Positions 23,631 through 31,594 of a stretch of DNA of 40,569 bases are shown here, piece by piece. Below the pieces are notes generated by a model. That model was not told where the DNA came from and made no database searches. It saw only the letters and a list, made by a program, of their open reading frames with translations. The stretch spans positions 1-40,569 of the forward strand of contig JAOZIG010000314.1 in the NCBI GenBank assembly GCA_026014515.1. Direction: 5' to 3'. The position numbers were made by a program, and so were the translations under genes. Each line of letters opens with the position of its first letter. Position 1 is the first letter of the stretch. This stretch comes from Candidatus Bathyarchaeota archaeon (GTDB taxonomy: Archaea > Thermoproteota > Bathyarchaeia > TCS64).

Positions 23631-24347
23631 ATGCAGATAGAGGCGGTTACCTTCGATCTCTGGGATACATTAGTGTATACTAGGAACTACGCCGAGTTTA
23701 GGCTCCCAGAACTCACAAATATACTCAGAGAACAGGGATTAAGCCTCACTGATGAGGAGATTCTTGCGGCGTATCAAGCTGGTTTCAACTACAGCATGAA
23801 AACAATACCGCTTGAAGGCTACAGACATATTGAAACACATGAGATAATCGACAAAGTACTAGAGAAAGTAGGTTACACCTCAGAGAAGACCAGAAACAAG
23901 CTGATACAAGTCTACGAGGAAGCTGTACTCTGTGATCCACCCAAGCTCAAAGAAGGCGTCTTTGAGGCGCTGGATTACGTCAAAGACCGGTACAAAATTG
24001 GTTTGGTCAGTGTAACTGGTGTAAGCCCGGGTAGAATCGTCAGGGAGATACTCAGGGAATACGGGGTAGTGGATTATTTTGAGGTGTTGACATTTAGTGA
24101 TGAGGTGAAGCTGGTTAAACCCAACCCACGGTTATTTACCACGTGCCTTGATGAGCTTGGTGTGGAGCCCGGTAAAGCCGTTCATGTTGGTGATAGCTTC
24201 AAGAGTGATATTGTAGGTGCCATTGATGCAGGTATGCATACTATATGGGTTAAGACGAGGGAACAGGTGATGAAGCCGGGTTACAAACCTGACGCAGTAA
24301 TTAGTAGCCTATTGGAGTTTCCTGCTGCTCTTAGAGCCTTGGAATAA
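23631..24347 (+). CDS. HAD-superfamily hydrolase
   Basis: 238-residue HAD phosphatase. Motif I is FDLWDTL (nucleophile Asp, then Trp-Asp), motif II is the Ser/Thr in LVSVTGVS, motif III the lysine in VKLVKPNPRLF and motif IV is HVGDSFKSDIVGA. The helical cap lies between motifs I and II (C1 type). The layout is that of haloacid dehalogenase/YjjG-like phosphatases; substrate unknown. Its last 17 bases overlap the 3' end of the convergent methyltransferase gene. Confidence 0.85.
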   Translation: MQIEAVTFDLWDTLVYTRNYAEFRLPELTNILREQGLSLTDEEILAAYQAGFNYSMKTIPLEGYRHIETHEIIDKVLEKVGYTSEKTRNKLIQVYEEAVLCDPPKLKEGVFEALDYVKDRYKIGLVSVTGVSPGRIVREILREYGVVDYFEVLTFSDEVKLVKPNPRLFTTCLDELGVEPGKAVHVGDSFKSDIVGAIDAGMHTIWVKTREQVMKPGYKPDAVISSLLEFPAALRALE

Positions 24348-24900
24348 AGGCTCCAACTTGTTTCATGTATTCTCGGTACTGGTCTCCGAATCGTTCAATC
24401 AATAACTCTTCTTCGCGTCTCGAGACCATTACGTATCCGGGGATCGCTACCCAAGGAAGTAACGTGAACCACTTCAACCACACCAATGTAATGCCGATGA
24501 TCATCAGCATATATGCAAGATAGGATGGGTGCCGTACGAGACTGTATGGTGGTTCGGTGATTAGTTTGTGGTCTTCCCGCATGCTCCAAGAGGTAGCATA
24601 GCGTTCACGGACTACGACGCTCCATGCGTGAAGCAGACAGCCAATGAAAAACAGGGATAACCCGATTATCTGTGGTACGCCTATCATGATGTAGATGTTG
24701 TCTGTTCGCTCAAGGGCGATCAAAGCCAAGGACTCAGCGAATAAAGATAAAGAGCCAATTAGTGCAAGTATGAACCCGAGGCTCAGTGGTGTCTCGGATT
24801 GGTTTCTTACGCCGATTCCTCTGTGTTTGAGGACGTTTCTTAGACTGACACCCCAGAATACCGCTAGTCCTGTAACGAGTATCACTGAAGTGAGAGCCAT
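24331..24900 (-). CDS. Isoprenylcysteine/phospholipid methyltransferase-family membrane protein
   Basis: 189-residue integral membrane methyltransferase. The SAM-binding C-terminal half is the family hallmark: HKLITEPPYSLVRHPSYLAYML (RHP motif), then RREEELLIERFGDQYREYM near the end. Four to five membrane spans are visible. Members methylate prenylcysteine, phospholipids or other lipids, and the substrate in archaea is unknown. It converges on the HAD gene with a 17-base overlap and diverges from the first permease gene. Confidence 0.83.
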   Translation of the reverse strand: MALTSVILVTGLAVFWGVSLRNVLKHRGIGVRNQSETPLSLGFILALIGSLSLFAESLALIALERTDNIYIMIGVPQIIGLSLFFIGCLLHAWSVVVRERYATSWSMREDHKLITEPPYSLVRHPSYLAYMLMIIGITLVWLKWFTLLPWVAIPGYVMVSRREEELLIERFGDQYREYMKQVGAFIPRL

Positions 24901-24940
24901 GTTTGATTAATTGTATATGGTAATTTAATTGGTCTGATGG

Positions 24941-24984
24941 TTAGTTTCCAGAAAACATTAATATGTAAACCATTAAAGGTTTAC
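24941..24984 (+). promoter_or_regulatory. Permease-1 promoter/operator: TATA box plus 20-bp palindrome
   Basis: The segment contains TTAATATG (TATA-like, about 24957-24964) followed directly by the imperfect palindrome gtaaaccattaaaggtttac at 24965-24984. The ATG of the permease is two bases later, about 26 bases from the TATA centre, so the transcript is probably leaderless and the palindrome fills the space between TATA box and start. Almost the same 44 bases precede permease 2 (25889-25933). Confidence 0.7.
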
Positions 24985-24986
24985 CG

Positions 24987-25892
24987 ATGGTTCTCTTTTT
25001 TTACGCAGGATTAATTTTAGGAGCAACCATCGGATTGCTAACAATGGGTTTCAGGTTAACCCACAAAACCAGCGGGTACATGAATCTAGGGCATGTAGTC
25101 AATGTTGGAGTAGGAATGATGTTGGGGTTCATTGTAGTCCAGCAACTTGGTTTAAGACCTATAATGGGTACCCCGTTCGCGTTTCTACTCACAGGTATCT
25201 TCAACGCAGTAGTCTATCGTGTATTTTATCATAGAATGGAAAAACGGGGCTACAGTGAGGCACTGATATCATTGTTTGGATTAGTCTTCATGTATCTAGG
25301 AGTGAATGTAATCACTATTGCAACATATCTTGTATGCCTCCATTTCCCATCAGAGTACTGGTGTGGAACATCAGGAGCCTTAATTCGCAATCATTTACAT
25401 TATCGTGACCCATTATACGAGCCCCTTGGGTTATCATTGCTACTAATTATTGCAGGTTACTTGTTTACCAGAACAAATCTAGGTATCAAACTAAGAGCCG
25501 TTGCCGAAACCCCAACCTTAGCCGAAATCTGTGGAACTAACTCAGTGAACATCAAAACCCTCGCTTGGTTTATAGCTGGAGGCTTGGCGGGTGTCGCTGG
25601 GATCGTCTCACCTTACCTCTATAAAGGGGAGTTTGCTCGTGATATTGAGTTATATTATATTCCTGTCTTTATCAGCGGAATTTTATCTGAGAAAAAGGAG
25701 CCATGGGTTGCCGGAATAATAGGCATACTGGTTGCATATATCCAGTTGATAGTTGTACTTAATGGACAGGCAAGCTTCGGTAACTGGTTTGCTGATTTCA
25801 CACAACCCATACTGGCTATCGTTTTAGCTATAATATTGTATATGAAAGACAGGAAAATCAGCATTCCCGTTTTGTTTAATAAAAGGGATTAG
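24987..25892 (+). CDS. LivH-like ABC transporter permease, paralog 1
   Basis: 301-residue polytopic membrane protein of the branched-chain amino acid permease type (LivH/LivM). Marks are GFRLTHKTSGYMNLGHVVNVGVGM near the N-terminus, where LivH has a similar T-G-x-x-N-x-A/G-H, and the cytoplasmic coupling loop LRAVAETPTLAEICGTNSVNIKTLAWFIAGGLAGVAG. A WCG motif at about residue 128 is shared with paralog 2. About eight spans. No ATPase or binding-protein gene is nearby, so partners must lie elsewhere. Substrate unknown. The ATG at 24987 fits a leaderless start. Confidence 0.78.
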   Translation: MVLFFYAGLILGATIGLLTMGFRLTHKTSGYMNLGHVVNVGVGMMLGFIVVQQLGLRPIMGTPFAFLLTGIFNAVVYRVFYHRMEKRGYSEALISLFGLVFMYLGVNVITIATYLVCLHFPSEYWCGTSGALIRNHLHYRDPLYEPLGLSLLLIIAGYLFTRTNLGIKLRAVAETPTLAEICGTNSVNIKTLAWFIAGGLAGVAGIVSPYLYKGEFARDIELYYIPVFISGILSEKKEPWVAGIIGILVAYIQLIVVLNGQASFGNWFADFTQPILAIVLAIILYMKDRKISIPVLFNKRD

Positions 25893-25933
25893 TTTCTAGT
25901 AAAACATTAATATGTAAACCATTAATGGTTTAC
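25889..25933 (+). promoter_or_regulatory. Permease-2 promoter/operator: TATA box plus perfect 20-bp palindrome
   Basis: Contains the TATA-like TTAATATG and the perfect palindrome gtaaaccattaatggtttac (25914-25933). By eye it differs from 24941-24984 at two positions and one single-base gap. It begins at the last base of the codon before the stop of permease 1 and reaches into the possible start of permease 2. A dimeric repressor bound here would block initiation. Confidence 0.7.
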
Positions 25934-26845
25934 GTGGTGGGTTTGTCTACACTCTACGACGCGGCGCTACTAAACGGCGTAGTAATCGCGTTACTAACCA
26001 GTGGCTTCACCTTAACCCACACAACCAGCAAGTTCCCAAACCTAGGACACACCCTAAACCTAGGCGTAGGCATGCTAACCGCCTTCCTGTTCAGCCAAAA
26101 CACAGGATTACCCGTATTCACATCAATGCCAATAGTGATACTCATTACCGGAGCCTACAGCCTAACCACATATCAAATAATTTTCAAGCGAATAGAGAAA
26201 CCAGAACTAGCAGCACTCGCAGGGTCAGGGTTGTTATATGCTGGAGCAAACTTGCTGACTATAACAATACATTACTTGAGAAACAAAATAGATACAACTT
26301 GGTGGTGTGGACCACCCTCCATCAATATAGAACAATTACACTTCCACTACCCGAGAAACACGTACTTAGGAATAACAGAGTGCACGTGGATCAATATAAT
26401 CATCATAACAGCCGCTATTGTAGGTTTCCAACTCATCAAGAAACAAGGCATATACACGTTATTCAGAGCCTACTCTGAGAACCATGAACTATTAATGATC
26501 CAAGGAATCAACACCGATAAACTAGTCCAAGCATCATGGTTTATCGCAGGCTGCCTCGGAGGACTCGCAGGAGCAATGATACCTTATTTCTTCAAAGGGT
26601 ACCCGGGTAAATATTCACAGTATTTTTTTACTGATGTAGCTGCATCAGCGGCGTTCGCGGGTATGCGTTCACCTAAACTCGGTTTCCTCACCGGTTTGAT
26701 TGTTGGTTTTCTGAAAATAATTATAGTAACTTTGAATCAGGCTACAATCGGGGTTTGGATTGGAGAATATAATGCAATATTCCCCGTGATGGTAATGGTC
26801 GCTTCATTTGCGGTAATGAGTCTAAGACGAGATCAATCAACATAA
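25925..26845 (+). CDS. LivH-like ABC transporter permease, paralog 2
   Basis: 306-residue membrane protein related to paralog 1: GFTLTHTTSKFPNLGHTLNLGVGM at the N-terminus, the WWCG motif at about residue 126, and the coupling loop FRAYSENHELLMIQGINTDKLVQASWFIAGCLGGLAGA. The proteins agree mainly in these motifs. The start is uncertain: the ATG at 25925 lies inside the palindrome; GTG at 25934 or 25937 would fit a leaderless transcript like that of paralog 1; TTG at 25943 would match its N-terminus best. The 3' end overlaps the convergent DUF362 gene by 13 bases. LivH normally pairs with LivM, so two LivH-like subunits could form a heterodimer or serve different systems. Confidence 0.75.
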   Translation: MVYVVGLSTLYDAALLNGVVIALLTSGFTLTHTTSKFPNLGHTLNLGVGMLTAFLFSQNTGLPVFTSMPIVILITGAYSLTTYQIIFKRIEKPELAALAGSGLLYAGANLLTITIHYLRNKIDTTWWCGPPSINIEQLHFHYPRNTYLGITECTWINIIIITAAIVGFQLIKKQGIYTLFRAYSENHELLMIQGINTDKLVQASWFIAGCLGGLAGAMIPYFFKGYPGKYSQYFFTDVAASAAFAGMRSPKLGFLTGLIVGFLKIIIVTLNQATIGVWIGEYNAIFPVMVMVASFAVMSLRRDQST

Positions 26846-28269
26846 ACAGTGATCTTAGCAAGGTCAACCGTGAAATCGTATCCAGCGGCGTTTAACTCGT
26901 TCATTGATAATCTTAGCCAGTCACCGAACTCGCCTTCATCTGTGTTATCTGGGTCAAGTGTGCTCGTGTTATCTCCATTCTCGGAGCATATCCGGCAGAG
27001 TATGTTCTTTGATGCCCAGTAATCGATAGCCACGGGATCAGTGCTAGCTGCTATGATGTTTGTCTGTGTTGCACTCATGTATGGGGTACTTGGTCCATCC
27101 TTGGGCAACGCATTCACATAGATAGCATCAACAATATTCAAAGTAGGCACCCGCGTCTGAGCCATCAAAGTACCCATAGCACCCTTACCTACAGCGCTGT
27201 GAATCCTATACCCGAGCCCGGCTGACAGCTTGTCTGATGGTACACCCATGTAATGTTTGATTGCACCCGTGACACCGTAGATCATATGTGTTTTCAGGAC
27301 TGGTACGTTGATTACTTTGAGTCTGTCTATGTCATAATCTTCTATTTCGGGTTTGTAGACACCGTACTTGAAGCTAATCTGAGTATCATAGACGGTAGTG
27401 AACTTAGGATAGGATACAATGGTACCTGTTGACGAGATTACGCTAGTCTGAACTACATAACCATCCTCATCATCGCCTTCAGCGAATTCCTGAACCACGT
27501 TACGGGTAATAGTATCCCAGAGATACGTCGAGACCCTGTACTCGGCGTACATATCAGCAACATCCTGCATGCTCTGTGACTGATCCTCTGCGTTATTCTT
27601 CATCCAGTCAAGACTGCCGCCCTGTCCAGCGCCACCATACTGAGCCTGACCATTATCAGCGATAATTATCTCGCCTCTCCAGCCATCAGGGTGATTGATG
27701 ACTGCCTCAACGATGCTCTTTACTAGGTCGGTGTTTGTGCCGCCTCGTTCATCCCATTGACTGTTTACCTTGATGAGAACCACATCATTGTTACCGATGA
27801 ATCCTGTTGGTCCCTGTGTCTCATCCTCGTTAGAACTGAGATAGAAGGGTTGACCGGTTTCATCCATTAGATCAATTAACCGGTTTACTCCATCATCGGC
27901 TCCGTTGGTGCCAGTTATGGCGTAGATGATTGATGGGTCTGGTTTGGTAGCGGTTGCTGGTTCAAGGCTGAGATTGACTGGAGACATCTCATACTCATCT
28001 GTGTTATTGAGATTCATATACCCATACGCCCCAACCCCAAGAAGCAACACTAAAACAACAGTTTTCCACTGAACCCGAAAACGGTCAGACTCCACAGCAG
28101 CCAAAACAGGCGCAACATACATCATGGTCCAGAGATGAGCCACAAAACCCGCTGACTGTTGACAGGGATAAACAGCTCGACTTGGCTTAGTACCTGTTCT
28201 AAGAAGATACCAGACCAAGCATAGGAACCCATAGATGAAGAAATGGTCCCGAAGCCGCCTAAGCTTCAT
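26833..28269 (-). CDS. DUF362 protein with N-terminal membrane anchor
   Basis: 478-residue protein. Two hydrophobic stretches (about residues 10-24 and 70-87) frame a YPCQQSAGF motif typical of DUF362 proteins. The DUF362 domain follows, with VLIKVNSQW, WRGEIIIADNGQAQYGG, VINVPVLKTHMIYGVTGAIKHYMGV and TDPVAIDYWASK. The family is uncharacterised; some members carry ferredoxin domains, but none is seen here. The long acidic extracytoplasmic part (TGTNGADD, EGDDEDG) suggests location outside the membrane. The gene lies 36 bases downstream of the HMG-CoA reductase-like gene on the same strand. Confidence 0.8.
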   Translation of the reverse strand: MKLRRLRDHFFIYGFLCLVWYLLRTGTKPSRAVYPCQQSAGFVAHLWTMMYVAPVLAAVESDRFRVQWKTVVLVLLLGVGAYGYMNLNNTDEYEMSPVNLSLEPATATKPDPSIIYAITGTNGADDGVNRLIDLMDETGQPFYLSSNEDETQGPTGFIGNNDVVLIKVNSQWDERGGTNTDLVKSIVEAVINHPDGWRGEIIIADNGQAQYGGAGQGGSLDWMKNNAEDQSQSMQDVADMYAEYRVSTYLWDTITRNVVQEFAEGDDEDGYVVQTSVISSTGTIVSYPKFTTVYDTQISFKYGVYKPEIEDYDIDRLKVINVPVLKTHMIYGVTGAIKHYMGVPSDKLSAGLGYRIHSAVGKGAMGTLMAQTRVPTLNIVDAIYVNALPKDGPSTPYMSATQTNIIAASTDPVAIDYWASKNILCRICSENGDNTSTLDPDNTDEGEFGDWLRLSMNELNAAGYDFTVDLAKITVYVD

Positions 28270-28305
28270 AAATAAACCAAACGAGGCTGGGTTTATCTGA
28301 TTTTG

Positions 28306-29367
28306 CTAAGCCTGAATGCTCTTGATTCCCTCAGTTACCATGATATACAAGGCACCAAGGTTTGACGCAAGCCCAACGCTTCCAGCGATCATCGAAAGCT
28401 CAGAGGCAGTCTCAACACCAAGCAACCGTAAGACAATCCTAGCTAGCTTATGGGTACGCACCACACCACCAACGGTACCGACACTCATGGGCATCTCAAG
28501 CGTACCATAAAGGTCGCCGTTCTCGGTCTTGGTCCACTTGGTTAATGGTCTATAGGTGCCTGTGATGGCAGCGTAGCTGTGTGCCCCAGCCTCAACCGCC
28601 CTAATATCGTTACTTGTAGCCAGCAATAGCCCGATTATACCATTCATGACGCCTTTGTTGCTCGTTGAAGCCCTGTATGGGTCTGCCCAAGCAAAGGCAT
28701 CAGCCTCAATTATCTTATCCACAACATCAACGCCAACCCTTTCCTTTGGCACCGTAGCCGAGACCCGTACCATGCGTTTAGTCGCTAGATTAGACAGTAT
28801 CCTCATGTTCACCCGTCCACCAGTGATCTTCGCCACGGTAGGTGCTAATAGTTCACACATGGAGTCCACGAGGTTCGCACCCATGCTGTCTCGGACATCA
28901 GCGTAGATCTGGACAATCAACATAGGTCCAACCGCTGAATCCAGCTCTTTCACCGTGAGATCAACTGCTTTGCGGCTTCTACTGATGGTATTCGCGTCAA
29001 CCAGTAACGCCTCCTTCTCAGCGAGCACGGCTGCCTTGGCTTTCTCCATGTCTGGTACATCAAGCAACTGTATCTGCCCAATCATTATGTTGCCAGTGGT
29101 AGACGCCTCAAAGTTATCAACAAGTCCTGCGCCTGTTGATGCCTGTGTGATTACGCTCCGTTCCTCTGTCGCTATGGGTATCAGTATCTCTTTACCGTTG
29201 ATCTTAAAATTCTCAGCCAACCCAATGGGTATCTTGGTGATACCGATGACGTTCTCACGCATCTGGTCAGCCATCTCCATATCCAGCCCACCTGTAACAG
29301 TAAGCATCTCATGCTCAATCTCATCTAACTGCTTCAGGAACACCCGTCTTTTCTCCACAGTGGACAT
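28306..29367 (-). CDS. Class II-type HMG-CoA reductase lacking the C-terminal flap domain
   Basis: 353-residue protein clearly of the bacterial-type (class II) HMG-CoA reductase family. Matches include ENVIGITKIPIG, the glutamate in ATEERSVITQAS (E68/E69), DVRDSMGANLVDSM, K238 in TSNKGVMNGI, D254 in ATSNDIRAVEAGAH, and GTLEMPMSVGTVGG. These cover the Glu, Lys and Asp of the active site. The protein stops at VTEGIKSIQA, just where class II enzymes continue with the GH-x-x-LHARN segment that carries the catalytic His (His381 in Pseudomonas mevalonii) and the 50-residue flap. The enzyme would make or break mevalonate for isoprenoid lipids, but activity is doubtful without that residue. A distinct role or a complementing subunit is possible. 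Confidence 0.85.
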   Translation of the reverse strand: MSTVEKRRVFLKQLDEIEHEMLTVTGGLDMEMADQMRENVIGITKIPIGLAENFKINGKEILIPIATEERSVITQASTGAGLVDNFEASTTGNIMIGQIQLLDVPDMEKAKAAVLAEKEALLVDANTISRSRKAVDLTVKELDSAVGPMLIVQIYADVRDSMGANLVDSMCELLAPTVAKITGGRVNMRILSNLATKRMVRVSATVPKERVGVDVVDKIIEADAFAWADPYRASTSNKGVMNGIIGLLLATSNDIRAVEAGAHSYAAITGTYRPLTKWTKTENGDLYGTLEMPMSVGTVGGVVRTHKLARIVLRLLGVETASELSMIAGSVGLASNLGALYIMVTEGIKSIQA

Positions 29368-29445
29368 GCCATGAATGATACAGAGGTCAGGAATAAAGGT
29401 TCAGCATCGGGTTCCCTTTTTATTAAGCCCCTGTAGAGAGGGAGT

Positions 29446-30609
29446 ATGAATCTAAAGAGCCTCGGATTACTAATCATTGCAGCGGCACTACTCATACCAA
29501 CAGCCTCAGCAAACATCGTAGCAGAAAATTATGAAATACAAGACATAACAGTAACAGCGGAAGGACAAGTTGTCCCTAACTATGGTTACTGGGTCTTCGG
29601 TGAGGTATTGAACGATGGGGGTATTAATATTCAGGATGTTGTGGTAGAGGTTACCACGTATGATCAGAGCGATGGATTGCTTGACACGTTAACAGTAACC
29701 ATGGCACCCACAATAATTGATGCGGGAACAAAAGCACCCTTCTTCGTCAAGAGCACAGTGCCCAACCAAGTCTACGATGTACGAGTACGGATACAAAGCT
29801 ACAAAGAGACAGAGTTCAGCAGCTTCCCATATATCGAGATAAGCAACGTCAGCCCAGTCTCTGAAGGCAAGATAACAGGAACCGTGACAAACACCCATCC
29901 AAACATCAGTATAGACAATGTGGAGATAATCGCCACCTTCTATGATTATCAAGGATTCATCGATAATATCCAAACCTATGGAGTTAACGAGAATGGAGTA
30001 TTAGAGGCTGGAGCAAGCGAAGATTTCACTATCCAATCCGAGTTATGGACACCATACACAGCGAGCCTAATCCCAAACTGCGACCTGTACCTCAGAACCC
30101 CCATGCTTATGTTAAACATCACAAACAAGAACCCGGTAATAGATGAAAACCTGAGAATCGATTTTGATGTATACCCGAAGCTCCCCGATTCAATAATAAC
30201 AGTTACATTTTATCCACCTAGTGGCGGAGCCTTCCCACATAACGCCCACCTATACCTTGACGGAACCTACTATGTGAATATGAAACCAACAGAAACAGGT
30301 GAATACCGGGTGAGTATGGAGTTCCTGCCAACACTCGTCAACGAGAGCAGAGGATACGTAGAAGGAGCTTACATCGAGGACACATTCATCGCAAAGGCTG
30401 CCCCAGTTATTACACCACCCACAACAACAGGCTCAAACACGACGACAACTGATACAGGAAGCAGCACAGATACTACCACGGATACTTCTACAGATACTAG
30501 TTCAGATAGTATCACTGAACAGATAACAAAACAAATCCCGGGATACCCCGTGGTCTCAATTATCCTAGGTTTGGGTGTATTGTCTATGTTCTATAGACGT
30601 CGTTTATAG
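29446..30609 (+). CDS. Secreted surface protein with C-terminal anchor (archaeosortase-type tail)
   Basis: 387-residue exported protein. A Sec signal peptide (about residues 1-23, LGLLIIAAALLIPTASA) is followed by beta-rich repeats that look like Ig-like or FxLYD-type domains (VEVTTYDQSDG, VEIIATFYDYQG). A third domain from about 228 (RIDFDVYPKLPDSIITVTFY) has the pattern of an adhesin or invasin-like fold. A Thr/Asp/Ser-rich linker at about 325-355 comes next, then IPGYPVVSIILGLGVL and YRRRL. This linker, short motif, span and basic end are the three-part tail of archaeosortase substrates (PGF-CTERM-like), so it is probably O-glycosylated on the linker and anchored outside the cell. No function assigned. 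Confidence 0.75.
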   Translation: MNLKSLGLLIIAAALLIPTASANIVAENYEIQDITVTAEGQVVPNYGYWVFGEVLNDGGINIQDVVVEVTTYDQSDGLLDTLTVTMAPTIIDAGTKAPFFVKSTVPNQVYDVRVRIQSYKETEFSSFPYIEISNVSPVSEGKITGTVTNTHPNISIDNVEIIATFYDYQGFIDNIQTYGVNENGVLEAGASEDFTIQSELWTPYTASLIPNCDLYLRTPMLMLNITNKNPVIDENLRIDFDVYPKLPDSIITVTFYPPSGGAFPHNAHLYLDGTYYVNMKPTETGEYRVSMEFLPTLVNESRGYVEGAYIEDTFIAKAAPVITPPTTTGSNTTTTDTGSSTDTTTDTSTDTSSDSITEQITKQIPGYPVVSIILGLGVLSMFYRRRL

Positions 30610-30611
30610 GA

Positions 30612-30621
30612 CGAAATATAA
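30612..30621 (+). promoter_or_regulatory. Putative TATA box of the amidohydrolase gene
   Basis: CGAAATATAAT lies just after the surface-protein stop. Transcription 25-28 bases downstream would begin near 30645, before the TTG at 30653. This argues against the upstream in-frame codon at 30575, which lies inside the surface-protein gene. Confidence 0.4.
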
Positions 30622-30652
30622 TCCACCCATCCGGAGATTCAAGGGATCAACC

Positions 30653-31558
30653 TTGAACAGCAAACTAGGCTTACCGGTAATCGACGCCCACGCCCATTAC
30701 TTCAACGTCAACACCATGCAGAACTGGGCACAGCGAGGCAGAACCATGGAAACCTTCGCAAACCGCACCAAGACACGCACAGACATGACAAGCATCGAGC
30801 TACCAGACGAGAACTGGGACACTGCCCAGCGATGGGTAGACGAGCTAGACAAGTATGGTATTCAACGTATGGGGGTCATGGTTGGACCAGAAGCCTATGA
30901 TGAGTTCAAGGAAACCATGAAGCGGTTCCCAGACAGGTTCATGGGATACGCTAACATATATCCAGCGGAACCAGACGCAGCAGACAAAGTTGAACAGGCC
31001 GCCAGAGACGGATTCAAAGGCATCAAACTCTACCCCAGTAGCTGGAAAGACCTCCGTGTCTATGATGAACCCTGTTATCCTGTCTACGATGCCTGTAAAC
31101 GCAACAATATGCTGGTGTTCCTCCACTTCGGCATAACCATCGGTGGACAAGCAGACCTTAGAAACGGAAACCCCATTGATATACAGGTACCAAGCAGAGA
31201 CTACCCTGAGCTAAACTTCATAATAGCCCATTTTGGAGCAGGATGGTTCCGAGAAGTCTTACTCATGCAGTATCAAGCCGACAACGTGTACATGGATAGC
31301 AGCGGTAGCAACAGCTGGATGAAGTACCTACCCTACGACTTGGACCTAAAGACCATATTCAGAAAAGCAATCCAAGCAGGTGGAAGCAAAAAGATACTCT
31401 TCGGCACGGATAGCACGTTTTTCCCACGTGGCTGGAGGTTTAACGTATTGGAGGCTCAGGTGACTGCCTGTAGGGAACTCTTGGCTGATGGTGTCATCAA
31501 AGAGGATGACATCTCAAACATATTCCACGAGAACATCAAACAGCTAGCACACCTCTAG
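30653..31558 (+). CDS. Amidohydrolase (TIM-barrel metal-dependent hydrolase)
   Basis: 301-residue amidohydrolase of the amidohydrolase_2 group (ACMSD/gamma-resorcylate decarboxylase-like). It begins VIDAHAHYF (HxH metal motif). It continues with GFKGIKLYPSSW, LVFLHFG (third His), FIIAHFGAGW (fourth His) and ILFGTDSTF (metal Asp). The group includes decarboxylases and hydrolases acting on carboxylic acids. I chose the TTG at 30653, which gives a natural N-terminus (MNSKLGLPVIDAHAHYF), has GGGATC upstream and a TATA box at about 30612. It precedes an MFS carrier by 36 bases, so a transported substrate is possible. Confidence 0.82.
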   Translation: MNSKLGLPVIDAHAHYFNVNTMQNWAQRGRTMETFANRTKTRTDMTSIELPDENWDTAQRWVDELDKYGIQRMGVMVGPEAYDEFKETMKRFPDRFMGYANIYPAEPDAADKVEQAARDGFKGIKLYPSSWKDLRVYDEPCYPVYDACKRNNMLVFLHFGITIGGQADLRNGNPIDIQVPSRDYPELNFIIAHFGAGWFREVLLMQYQADNVYMDSSGSNSWMKYLPYDLDLKTIFRKAIQAGGSKKILFGTDSTFFPRGWRFNVLEAQVTACRELLADGVIKEDDISNIFHENIKQLAHL

Positions 31559-31594
31559 ATAGTTTCAAAACCACCTACACAGTATCCATATGTT

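Noticed and set aside
28262..28310. Frameshift or premature stop as the cause of the short HMG-CoA reductase
   Set aside because: None of the three frames past the stop gives the GH-x-x-LHARN region, and the next gene begins within 40 bases.
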